Below are positions 1-5,723 of a stretch of DNA of 7,810 bases, one piece after another; positions within the stretch are counted from its first letter, which is position 1, and each line of letters begins with the position of its first letter. The position numbers and the translations under genes were made by a program. The notes beneath the pieces were generated by a model that was given only the letters and a program-made list of their open reading frames with translations, made no database searches and had not been told where the DNA came from. The stretch comes from LSUCC0057 sp042091915 (GTDB lineage Bacteria > Pseudomonadota > Gammaproteobacteria > Pseudomonadales > Porticoccaceae): the NCBI GenBank assembly GCA_042091915.1, contig JBELGO010000043.1, positions 1-7,810 on the forward strand, in the 5' to 3' direction.

Positions 1-1360
1 GGTACGGTTTTTGCCCGTTGATCTCACGTTGTGAGATAGGACGAAAGGTCTCAATACTCTGCATGAATAGTTTATCAACGGCTTTGAAATCTTCGCTGTT
101 GCGCAGCTCTGTAGCTACTTCACCGACAATCAAATAAGCATTGTAGCGATGGTAGATCAACGCAATGCGCTGGTATGGGTTGCCCTGTGCGTCGAGCAAT
201 ATTCCGCTGTAACCCGATAACTTGGCCGGTGTTATTGCTCGCCCTTGCTGCAACGGCCCCAGTCCCAGTTGATTGTATAAATACTCCTCGGGTGTCTGCA
301 TGGTGCGCGGCTGAGAGGTGAGCACCAGGCTTGCTGAGTCGCTGGCCAAGGCCATGACTGGAGTGTTTTGATCTTCACTTGCGACGGCTTCTGTAGTGCT
401 GGTTTGATCATTCTCTGCTGCGTTTTTGGGCTGTGCAGTCACACCACTGCCTTGCAGTGTGCCGGTGTGTTGCCAGTTGCTTGGAAAATCTATGCGCACT
501 CTCTCGACAAGATCACTGTAACGATAGGGCGGGGCTACTTTATCGACAAAGTTGTCGCCCCAGATCATGCCATTAGTCATTAACCGGTAGCGCTGTTCGG
601 TATCTTCAACGGAAAAATATTCCGAATTATCCGAATTGCCAGCGGGGAGAACCGCATTGCGCAGCCGTGCATCATTGCGCGGATGGCTGGCGAACAGGCC
701 GTGATAGACGGGGCGAGAAATGCCGCGCTGACGAGCTTGGTTTTTGAGCATCTGCTCGTAATCTTTCATCAGCGACAACATGTTGATCATCTCGCTGGGC
801 GGGTAGCCAATGGCGGCCATATACTCTGCCCCTTCACTGTCGGCATCGAGTTCGTTTTCTCTGCCATGGCCGCTGCGTATCGACTCGGCATAGGCCACAC
901 CAGCGTAGTAGACGTCTTTGCTGTTGGTGAGAGCCCCCAATACAAAAGAGAGCAGTTGTGCGCCGAGCATCGCCCCTCGGCTGCCGGCTACATGGTCGAG
1001 AGTAATATGTGCCACTTCGTGCGCGAGTACTGCGGCTAGCTGTGCCTCGTTGCGCATAAAGGTAAGCATACCGCGATTGATATAGACGTAGTTGTCAGCC
1101 ATGGCGTAGGCATTAATATCGGCAGAGTCGACAACAGTAAAGGTAAATTTCTCACCGGCCATAGGCGATACCGCAACTAACCGCTCGCCCAGTTCGGTGA
1201 TATACGTTTGGAGCTTTTCATCTTGATAGCGGCCACCGTTAGCGATCAGCTGTTGATAGAATTTGTCTGCCTGGCTCTCGGCTACGGCGTTGCCGCCCAA
1301 GCTGCACAGTGCAGTAATTAACAGCAGTAATAGAGCATTGTTACCCTTCAAAGTAGGCAC
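1..1360 (-). CDS. Periplasmic M48-family zinc metallopeptidase (3' end cut off)
   Basis: Predicted zinc endopeptidase of family M48, acting in the periplasm, probably in envelope protein quality control or maturation of partner proteins. About 453 codons are visible and the frame stays open to base 1, so the C-terminus is missing. From the chosen GTG start, residues 1-28 form a signal peptide with a leucine-rich core (LLLLLITALCSLGGNAVA). The catalytic motif HEVAH is at residues 114-118 (bases 1007-1021). The third zinc ligand is probably Glu170 in ENELDAD, and an 'HGLFASHPRND' segment typical of the family lies near 220-230. A C-terminal region of about 180 residues follows the protease domain; no TPR repeats of the BepA type are seen. 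The GTG at 1358-1360 is preferred because AGGAG lies nine bases upstream; an in-frame TTG at 1351 is the alternative. The gene overlaps the preceding lipoprotein gene by 20 bases. The family assignment is firm; the substrate is unknown. Confidence 0.93.
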   Translation of the reverse strand, partial: MPTLKGNNALLLLLITALCSLGGNAVAESQADKFYQQLIANGGRYQDEKLQTYITELGERLVAVSPMAGEKFTFTVVDSADINAYAMADNYVYINRGMLTFMRNEAQLAAVLAHEVAHITLDHVAGSRGAMLGAQLLSFVLGALTNSKDVYYAGVAYAESIRSGHGRENELDADSEGAEYMAAIGYPPSEMINMLSLMKDYEQMLKNQARQRGISRPVYHGLFASHPRNDARLRNAVLPAGNSDNSEYFSVEDTEQRYRLMTNGMIWGDNFVDKVAPPYRYSDLVERVRIDFPSNWQHTGTLQGSGVTAQPKNAAENDQTSTTEAVASEDQNTPVMALASDSASLVLTSQPRTMQTPEEYLYNQLGLGPLQQGRAITPAKLSGYSGILLDAQGNPYQRIALIYHRYNAYLIVGEVATELRNSEDFKAVDKLFMQSIETFRPISQREINGQKPY

Positions 1361-2009
1361 GCAGCTGATCTCCTAAACCGTTGCAGGCATCGCTTTTAAC
1401 CGGTGTTAACAGTGGAATAGGTGCCACTGCACCGATCAAGTATGAGGTGCCCTGAGAATCTACCCGTACACGGCCGCGCTCGGTGCGGTCACGCATATCC
1501 CAAATAATAGCCTCATAGATAGACGATTTATCCCACTGCGCAAAACCGAAACAGCCGCCACCACCGGGCCCTATTGCACAGCTGAGCGAGCCACTGGCCG
1601 ATGCCGATTCAGTGCTGCCATCGACCCAAATTAAATAGCGAAGACGCTGTTCGTTGAGTCGTTTTTCTACCAAGGGGTTTTCGAGAAGCCGACGCATCCG
1701 GCCGAGCGTTTTCGGTGCTACACGGGGTTCAAACCACGGATAGATCGCATCGATCAGCTGCTCTTCTGGCATAACCTGAATGTTTTTCGAAGAGATTTTG
1801 CTGCCGATACAGTTGACGAAATCGCGATCAGTTTCGTAATGGCCGGCGTCGCGTCGGCCGAGAATTGCTAGCTTTTCATCCCCCTCGATAACGATCGAGC
1901 GATCACTGCTGCGGAATTCGTCGACGGTCGTGATGGCGCCACAACCGCCCAGTAACAGCGTGCCAACGGCTAGTATTTGGGCTGCCGAGAATTTTTTTGA
2001 TCTGCTCAC
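1341..2009 (-). CDS. Predicted lipoprotein, unknown function (second of two)
   Basis: A 222-residue protein that I cannot assign to a named family. The N-terminus (MSRSKKF, then AAQILAVGTLLLGGC) is a lipoprotein signal peptide with Cys23 as the predicted lipidated residue. Mature residue +2 is Gly, so the inner-membrane-retention Asp is absent and outer-membrane sorting is plausible. The body has Cys67, Cys144, Cys153 and Cys209, which could form disulfides in the periplasm. Cys144 and Cys153 flank a glycine-rich stretch (CAIGPGGGGC). The segment YEAIIWDMRDRTERGRV around 165-181 looks like a beta-strand core of an envelope lipoprotein. The start is GTG at 2007-2009, with GAGGAG five bases upstream, and it overlaps the stop of the preceding lipoprotein gene by four bases (GTGA), suggesting translational coupling. 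Confident as a gene and as a lipoprotein; function unknown. Confidence 0.88.
   Translation of the reverse strand: MSRSKKFSAAQILAVGTLLLGGCGAITTVDEFRSSDRSIVIEGDEKLAILGRRDAGHYETDRDFVNCIGSKISSKNIQVMPEEQLIDAIYPWFEPRVAPKTLGRMRRLLENPLVEKRLNEQRLRYLIWVDGSTESASASGSLSCAIGPGGGGCFGFAQWDKSSIYEAIIWDMRDRTERGRVRVDSQGTSYLIGAVAPIPLLTPVKSDACNGLGDQLRAYFEG
1370..1374 (-). promoter_or_regulatory. Shine-Dalgarno for the M48 peptidase
   Basis: AGGAG on the minus strand, nine bases before the GTG at 1360 and inside the upstream lipoprotein gene. It favours GTG 1360 over the TTG at 1351, and implies that translation restarts within the end of the upstream gene. Confidence 0.55.
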
Positions 2010-2641
2010 GGTCGCTCCTCGGCGCTATTGGCAAGGCGCCATCTGCCAAGTGCAGGGATGCGTGGGAAATCAATAATCAGTTTGGCGCCGGCATCGCGCA
2101 GAGCAGTATCGGTAGCGCGCGCCATCGCTTTGCTGCGCGAGAGCATAAAATTATCGGGGGTTTTACCATAGGCGGGCATGAACCATTCATCGACCAGTTC
2201 TAGTTGATTGTTGTAGAACTGCAGTGAATATTTCAGCCACACTTCATACACGTTGAGATAGGTTTCAGAGGGGGCGGCAATCTGCACCTCGCGCAGCCGC
2301 GGACGGATCATTATCTCGCCACTGGCGAGTTGCTCGGGTTTGCTATCGACAACGGTTAAATCGGTTATTAGTGCAGCAAAGAGCGTGGTGAAGGTCGTAG
2401 TCTGGGCTTGGCCAAGGTCAATGGTGGTGTTTTTATTTGGGCTGCGCTGATCAGTGCGAAACTCTTCATCAAACCAAAGCACAGCAGCACCGGGCTCACT
2501 GGCTACTACCGGTGCCGGTGCCGAGCTGGGTGGCGCGAGGCGTGTGACGCCGGCACAGCCTTGGAGCAATAAAACCAGAAGCATTTCAGCATACCAAAAG
2601 CGCCGAGGTCGGTTTGCCCTGTCACTGCAATACTTGCTCAC
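2006..2641 (-). CDS. Predicted lipoprotein, unknown function (first of two)
   Basis: A protein of about 211 residues with a lipoprotein signal: arginines (RPRR), a hydrophobic run and the lipobox LLLQGC, placing the lipidated Cys at residue 29 from the chosen start. The first mature residues are CAGVTRL, then a proline/alanine linker (PPSSAPAP) that would tether the domain to a membrane. The rest (residues about 45-200) looks like a compact alpha/beta periplasmic domain, with segments such as AVLWFDEEFR, EVWLKYSLQFYN and AKLIIDFPRIP. I do not recognise the family. The start is uncertain: GTG 2641 has GGGAG eleven bases upstream; TTG 2716 keeps the frame but has no visible ribosome site and puts the hydrophobic stretch too deep; ATG 2584 leaves no charged n-region. 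The Glu before MLLVLLL makes the signal slightly unusual. It ends in a four-base overlap with the next gene. Confidence 0.85.
   Translation of the reverse strand: MSKYCSDRANRPRRFWYAEMLLVLLLQGCAGVTRLAPPSSAPAPVVASEPGAAVLWFDEEFRTDQRSPNKNTTIDLGQAQTTTFTTLFAALITDLTVVDSKPEQLASGEIMIRPRLREVQIAAPSETYLNVYEVWLKYSLQFYNNQLELVDEWFMPAYGKTPDNFMLSRSKAMARATDTALRDAGAKLIIDFPRIPALGRWRLANSAEERP
2015..2020 (-). promoter_or_regulatory. Shine-Dalgarno for the second lipoprotein gene
   Basis: GAGGAG on the minus strand, five bases before the GTG start at 2009. This strong site supports the non-ATG start and the four-base GTGA overlap with the upstream stop codon. Confidence 0.65.
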
Positions 2642-2723
2642 TGTGTCATCTACTCCCTGGCTGATTCTAGCTTGGTTTTCCGACTGCGGTTGGCTGTTAC
2701 TGTAGCCTATTGCCAAGCCACTG
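2642..2723 (-). other. Longest spacer in the operon (82 bases)
   Basis: Between the stop of the second VWA gene and the preferred GTG 2641 start. The lipoprotein frame is open through most of it back to a TTG at 2716, so it may be partly coding. It contains the GGGAG ribosome site at 2653-2657. I see no convincing promoter boxes and no strong terminator hairpin; the only inverted repeat noted is a weak four-base GGCT/AGCC stem. Confidence 0.4.
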
Positions 2724-3689
2724 TTAATTTAGACTGCCCAGTGCGATAAACGTGCCGCCATTGGCTGCGGTCAGTTCGCGCATTAGATGGGCGTAGCGCA
2801 CGGCACTGGCTGAGGGGTTGCGACCCTCGGCAAACTGTACGGGGAAGCCGACAGCATGTATGCGCACCCTGCGCTCACCGGTATCTGTGCGTCGGTTAAG
2901 TTGCTCGACAACTGTTGCCACTGCGCGCACCGAGCGGCCCTGAAAGTCATCGCCCATCACATATATACTAATTTTACTGCCTGTTGCGTAGTAATTTTTG
3001 ATAGCCAGTTGGATACCTTCAACCGGGCTGGAGTTGCTGAACGGAGACCAGCTAGAAAGGCGACGGAGAATCTTTTGGCGCTGTTCAGGGCTATCTTGCT
3101 GCCACTCGCCAACAGCTGCGGGAAACATTAACTGGCCCATGTCGTTCATTACCTGCAGTCCCTTCACCGCCGGGTAGATGTCGAGAATATTAATCATCTC
3201 TTTTTGTAGTCTCTGCCAACCGAGCGCTTGCATACTGCCGGAGCTGTCGATCACAAAAATGATGTACTCACTGTCGACAGGGATGCCACCTATGACTTGA
3301 TTTTGCCGAGTAAATTGGTCGCCGAGCAACCTTTTTTGCTCTTCACTGAGCACCTGCAGGGCGAGCTTTAAACGCGCCTGTTCGTCCTGGCGCTGGCGGT
3401 TGCGCTGGCTAACGGAAAGATCGCGGCTGGCATAGAGCTGATGGCTCGCCTCGAGCTCGCGCTGTTGACGCGCGATTGCGGAACGCGTTTGGGTGATACT
3501 CTCTTGCAACTGGTCTACACGCTGCTGTGCGCTCACCCACTGGCGCTGTAGTTCAATATCGGGCTGTTGTGTAGAGGGGCCGCCGACACGAGCGATGATC
3601 AGCAGCAGAACAATAGCGCCAAAACCGCAACTGATAACGTCCAAAAATGACAGGCTGGTATCCAGCCCTGTGCGATCGCGGCGGCTCAT
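2724..3689 (-). CDS. Membrane-anchored VWA-domain protein (second of pair)
   Basis: A 321-residue inner-membrane protein with a periplasmic von Willebrand A domain, expected to bind a divalent metal and protein partners. A short basic N-terminus (MSRRDR) precedes one membrane helix at about 14-34 (SFLDVISCGFGAIVLLLIIA). A charged, Gln-rich coiled coil covers about 45-125, and the VWA domain runs from about 140 to the end. The metal site is intact in outline: DSSGS at 148-152, Ser220/Ser221 in the second loop, and Asp247/Asp248 in VMGDDF. Asp17 in the helix sits in the same kind of 'F-[LI]-D-V' context as the proton-relay Asp of ExbD and TolR. The start is ATG at 3689, giving an ATGA four-base overlap with the preceding VWA gene and a GGGA six bases upstream; a TTG two codons earlier is less likely. 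The gene is paralogous to its upstream neighbour, and the two products may pair. The domain call is firm; the role is inferred. Confidence 0.93.
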   Translation of the reverse strand: MSRRDRTGLDTSLSFLDVISCGFGAIVLLLIIARVGGPSTQQPDIELQRQWVSAQQRVDQLQESITQTRSAIARQQRELEASHQLYASRDLSVSQRNRQRQDEQARLKLALQVLSEEQKRLLGDQFTRQNQVIGGIPVDSEYIIFVIDSSGSMQALGWQRLQKEMINILDIYPAVKGLQVMNDMGQLMFPAAVGEWQQDSPEQRQKILRRLSSWSPFSNSSPVEGIQLAIKNYYATGSKISIYVMGDDFQGRSVRAVATVVEQLNRRTDTGERRVRIHAVGFPVQFAEGRNPSASAVRYAHLMRELTAANGGTFIALGSLN

Positions 3690-4735
3690 GGCCAATCCCG
3701 CGCCGGGGTTAGCAGTGAACCGCGAGTATTGATTGCTAGCTGCCAGAAAAGTGCAGCAGCCTCGGGATCACCCTCCATTGGCAGCAGTAATACGTTGACT
3801 GGTAGGCCGTAGGGCAGGCGACTTATTGCTTGGTTAAAGAGGTTTTTGCGCTGCTCAGCAGTGACCATATAGTTGGCAGGCGCTTTATCGCCCAGAGTCG
3901 GCAGCCCGTCAGTAATGATGAACAAATTATCTGGCTGCGGGTCTAATGCGGCAATCGCATCAATGCCGCTGATTAGCGAACTACCTCCGCTAGGTCGCAA
4001 ATTGCGCAGAGCGCGGCTGCTTCGTTCGATTGAGAGTGAGTCGGCTGCGTCTAACCACTGGCCCTCGCTTTCGGTAAGCACGGCTTGGCTCTGCTGGTTA
4101 AAAACGACTAATTGATAGCGGGCGCTGGCGGGCAGCTGCGCCAACAGCCAGTCGCTAATATTCAAAGTCCACTGCCACTTGGTAGCACTGCGTTGTTGCT
4201 CCGGTTCGGCGTTGCGCAGACGCAGGACGTTGATTAATTGTTCGGCGAGCATGCTCGCCGAACCATCGATTAATATCGCAATGCGTTCGCCGCCGAGTTT
4301 CATACCTGTTAGGTACTGGCGGTCGCCGTCCCCTAGAGTTTGGCGCAAATTACTGCCAAAAGCGGGCTCGGCCAGTGTATCTAACTCTATCTCCAGTGCG
4401 GCGACAGCGTCGCGCAGTTGTTGCAGTTCGCTGTCGCCAATCTCACTGCCGCGCTGCTGCTCTTCTAACTGTTGGACGAGCTCTGCTTGCAACTCGGCTA
4501 ATTGTTGCTGCTGTTGCTGCAACGCAGCCAGTTGACTGTCTAGCTGGGCACCTTCAACTTGACGTTGTTCTACGGCTTCTGCAAGCAACTGTGTATCGCC
4601 ATTGGGTTGCTCGGTGGCGACGATCTCTGCGTTGTGACGAAGAATTAAAAACAGCAGCGTCACTGCGCCAAAGCCACACGCCATGATGTCGAGAAACGAC
4701 AAATTGAACGGGGTTGGACGACGTTTGCGCGGCAT
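3686..4735 (-). CDS. Membrane-anchored VWA-domain protein (first of pair)
   Basis: A 349-residue paralogue of the next gene with the same architecture. It has a basic N-terminus (MPRKRR), one membrane helix at about 12-32 (SFLDIMACGFGAVTLLFLIL) and a long Gln/Glu/Leu-rich coiled coil at about 40-125 with a six-glutamine run. A VWA domain follows from about 148 to 345. MIDAS-type residues are DGSAS at 157-161, a GGSSL loop at 250-254 (Ser where Thr is common) and Asp276 in FIITDG. With the N-terminus inside, the coiled coil and VWA domain would be periplasmic. Asp16 in the helix resembles the membrane Asp of ExbD/TolR. The ATG start has only a weak AGG eleven bases upstream. The gene begins 15 bases after the TolQ-like gene and overlaps its sister by four bases, so co-production with both is expected. 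A chaperone-type (MoxR/CoxE) VWA role is less likely given the membrane anchor and the TolQ neighbour. Confidence 0.93.
   Translation of the reverse strand: MPRKRRPTPFNLSFLDIMACGFGAVTLLFLILRHNAEIVATEQPNGDTQLLAEAVEQRQVEGAQLDSQLAALQQQQQQLAELQAELVQQLEEQQRGSEIGDSELQQLRDAVAALEIELDTLAEPAFGSNLRQTLGDGDRQYLTGMKLGGERIAILIDGSASMLAEQLINVLRLRNAEPEQQRSATKWQWTLNISDWLLAQLPASARYQLVVFNQQSQAVLTESEGQWLDAADSLSIERSSRALRNLRPSGGSSLISGIDAIAALDPQPDNLFIITDGLPTLGDKAPANYMVTAEQRKNLFNQAISRLPYGLPVNVLLLPMEGDPEAAALFWQLAINTRGSLLTPARDWP
4502..4519 (-). repeat. Six-glutamine codon run in the coiled coil
   Basis: Six consecutive CAG/CAA codons encode residues 73-78 of the first VWA protein, inside the coiled coil. The mixture of the two codons argues against recent triplet slippage. 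It is a low-complexity stretch that may vary in length between strains. Confidence 0.7.
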
Positions 4736-4750
4736 TTATATAGAGACCTG

Positions 4751-5503
4751 TCAGTGTGCGAAATTTTGCTGAGAGGGCAGCAACTGGTCGCACGCTTCGC
4801 GGCAGTGGTGGACTAAACGCTCTTGATTGAGCTGTAGCTGGTGGAGGCAGAACATCACCAACATACTCACTAACAAAGCGACAAAGGTTGAGTTAAAGGC
4901 GACGCCCAGACTGGCGGTTACTCCGGCTATATCGCCCTCTATGGCGAGATGGGCTTGGCCCAGCGCAGCACCAATACCGCGCACCGTGCCGATAAAGCCG
5001 ATTGATGGAATCGCCCAAGCGATATAGCGGACCATAGATAGCTCGGAGTCGAGCAGGTCGCTCTCTTGATTGCAGAGCGACTCTATGGCGTTGTCTCGCT
5101 GGGCGGGTGATTGGCGCTGCGCGCTGCGCAACAGTCGTGGCAGCAGTCGACTCTGCTCCTCGGCAAGGAGATTTTCAAAGGCCCCGAGACCTTGGTGGGC
5201 ACGCTGCAAAAGTACATTTTCAGCGCGCAGCTGCTGCGCCTTGAGTCCCATAATCGCCAGCGCCCAACACATCAAAATGAGGCATGCCTCCTGCTCAAAA
5301 TCTTTCAAAATAATGAATAGGGAGCGTTCGCTGGCAGGTCCCACCGTGGCGCCGGCAGCAATGGCCTCTGCGTTGATTGCCAGCAACAGATCGGCATTGG
5401 GTCTGATCACCGCTGTATATATTAAATGGACGACGATGATCGATAGCAGCAGGGCTACCAGTTGGTAGAAAAATTGATGATGGGTGCGTTGTTGGTAGCT
5501 CAC
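4751..5503 (-). CDS. MotA/TolQ/ExbB-family proton-channel protein
   Basis: A 250-residue inner-membrane protein of the MotA/TolQ/ExbB family, which forms pentamers that conduct ions around a dimer of ExbD/TolR/MotB-type helices. Four hydrophobic segments are visible, at about 11-33, 71-88, 157-183 and 195-222. The last two carry the family signature: IPSIGFIGTVRGIGAAL (compare the G-L-L-G-T-V core of TolQ/ExbB) and VAFNSTFVALLVSMLV, with polar Asn/Ser/Thr residues facing a pore. A cytoplasmic loop of about 70 residues separates helices 2 and 3. Four helices recall MotA; classical TolQ and ExbB have three. The start is GTG at 5503, with AGGAG five bases upstream; the open frame extends to 5668 but that extension overlaps the preceding small gene and has no membrane or domain features. 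No tolR, exbD, tolA or tonB is present here; the two downstream VWA genes take the place where exbD/tolR usually lies. Confidence 0.92.
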   Translation of the reverse strand: MSYQQRTHHQFFYQLVALLLSIIVVHLIYTAVIRPNADLLLAINAEAIAAGATVGPASERSLFIILKDFEQEACLILMCWALAIMGLKAQQLRAENVLLQRAHQGLGAFENLLAEEQSRLLPRLLRSAQRQSPAQRDNAIESLCNQESDLLDSELSMVRYIAWAIPSIGFIGTVRGIGAALGQAHLAIEGDIAGVTASLGVAFNSTFVALLVSMLVMFCLHQLQLNQERLVHHCREACDQLLPSQQNFAH

Positions 5504-5508
5504 AATAA

Positions 5509-5513
5509 CTCCT
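5509..5513 (-). promoter_or_regulatory. Shine-Dalgarno deciding the TolQ-like start
   Basis: AGGAG on the minus strand, five bases before GTG 5503. It selects the 250-residue form over the 305-residue open frame, so the first 55 codons of the longer frame are probably not translated. Confidence 0.7.
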
Positions 5514-5522
5514 GCTTGCTGT

Positions 5523-5723
5523 TTATATGTCGGAAGGAAGAGCGATAGCGTTATCCTCGGAAATCGTCTCGTCGGGTGTATAACTTTCAATGCTCTGCGC
5601 TGACTGCTCCTCACGAGCCGGTGGCGGCTGGCTTGTTTCGGGCTCTGTGACGGGTTCGACCCCCACACTGTAGACCGAGACGAGCAACAAAGACGTGCTA
5701 ATCAAAGGGATTCTATTACTCAC
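5523..5723 (-). CDS. Small exported or membrane-anchored proline/acid-rich protein
   Basis: A 66-residue protein, not recognised. Residues 5-22 (IPLISTSLLLVSVYSVGV) form a single hydrophobic segment, either a signal peptide or a membrane anchor. The remainder is short, disordered-looking and acidic, with a proline cluster (SQPPPAREEQ) and many Glu/Asp/Ser residues; no folded domain or Cys is evident. The start is taken as GTG 5723 because GGGAG lies six bases upstream; this overlaps the end of the SUMF1-like gene by eight bases. An in-frame ATG at 5729 abuts the GGGAG and is less suitable, and a GTG at 5750 is also in frame. The gene ends 19 bases before the TolQ-like start. Position and ribosome site support a real gene; function unknown, possibly a small subunit of the neighbouring membrane complex. 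Confidence 0.68.
   Translation of the reverse strand: MSNRIPLISTSLLLVSVYSVGVEPVTEPETSQPPPAREEQSAQSIESYTPDETISEDNAIALPSDI

Noticed and set aside
368..1039. Two plus-strand open frames (71 and 118 codons)
   Set aside because: They lie antisense within the M48 peptidase, whose minus-strand frame holds HEVAH and other family motifs. Their translations show no domain and no ribosome sites.
4179..4686. Overlapping plus-strand open frames rich in Cys, Ser and Ala
   Set aside because: The cysteine runs are the antisense reading of the glutamine-rich coiled coil of the first VWA protein; composition alone explains them.
2724..4735. MoxR/RavA-ViaA- or CoxE-type VWA chaperone system
   Set aside because: No MoxR-type AAA ATPase is in the window, and both VWA proteins have N-terminal membrane anchors that place the domain in the periplasm.
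4554..4793. A 79-codon minus-strand frame overlapping the start of the first VWA gene
   Set aside because: It is out of frame with the VWA gene and spans the end of the TolQ-like gene, and has no recognisable domain or hydrophobic segment.
2724..5503. A standard Tol-Pal or ExbB-ExbD-TonB locus
   Set aside because: The channel protein is of that superfamily, but its neighbours are VWA proteins; no TolA, TolB, Pal or TonB sequence is visible.
5504..5668. A 55-codon N-terminal extension of the TolQ-like protein
   Set aside because: It overlaps the small gene, has no domain features, and AGGAG five bases before GTG 5503 explains the start.
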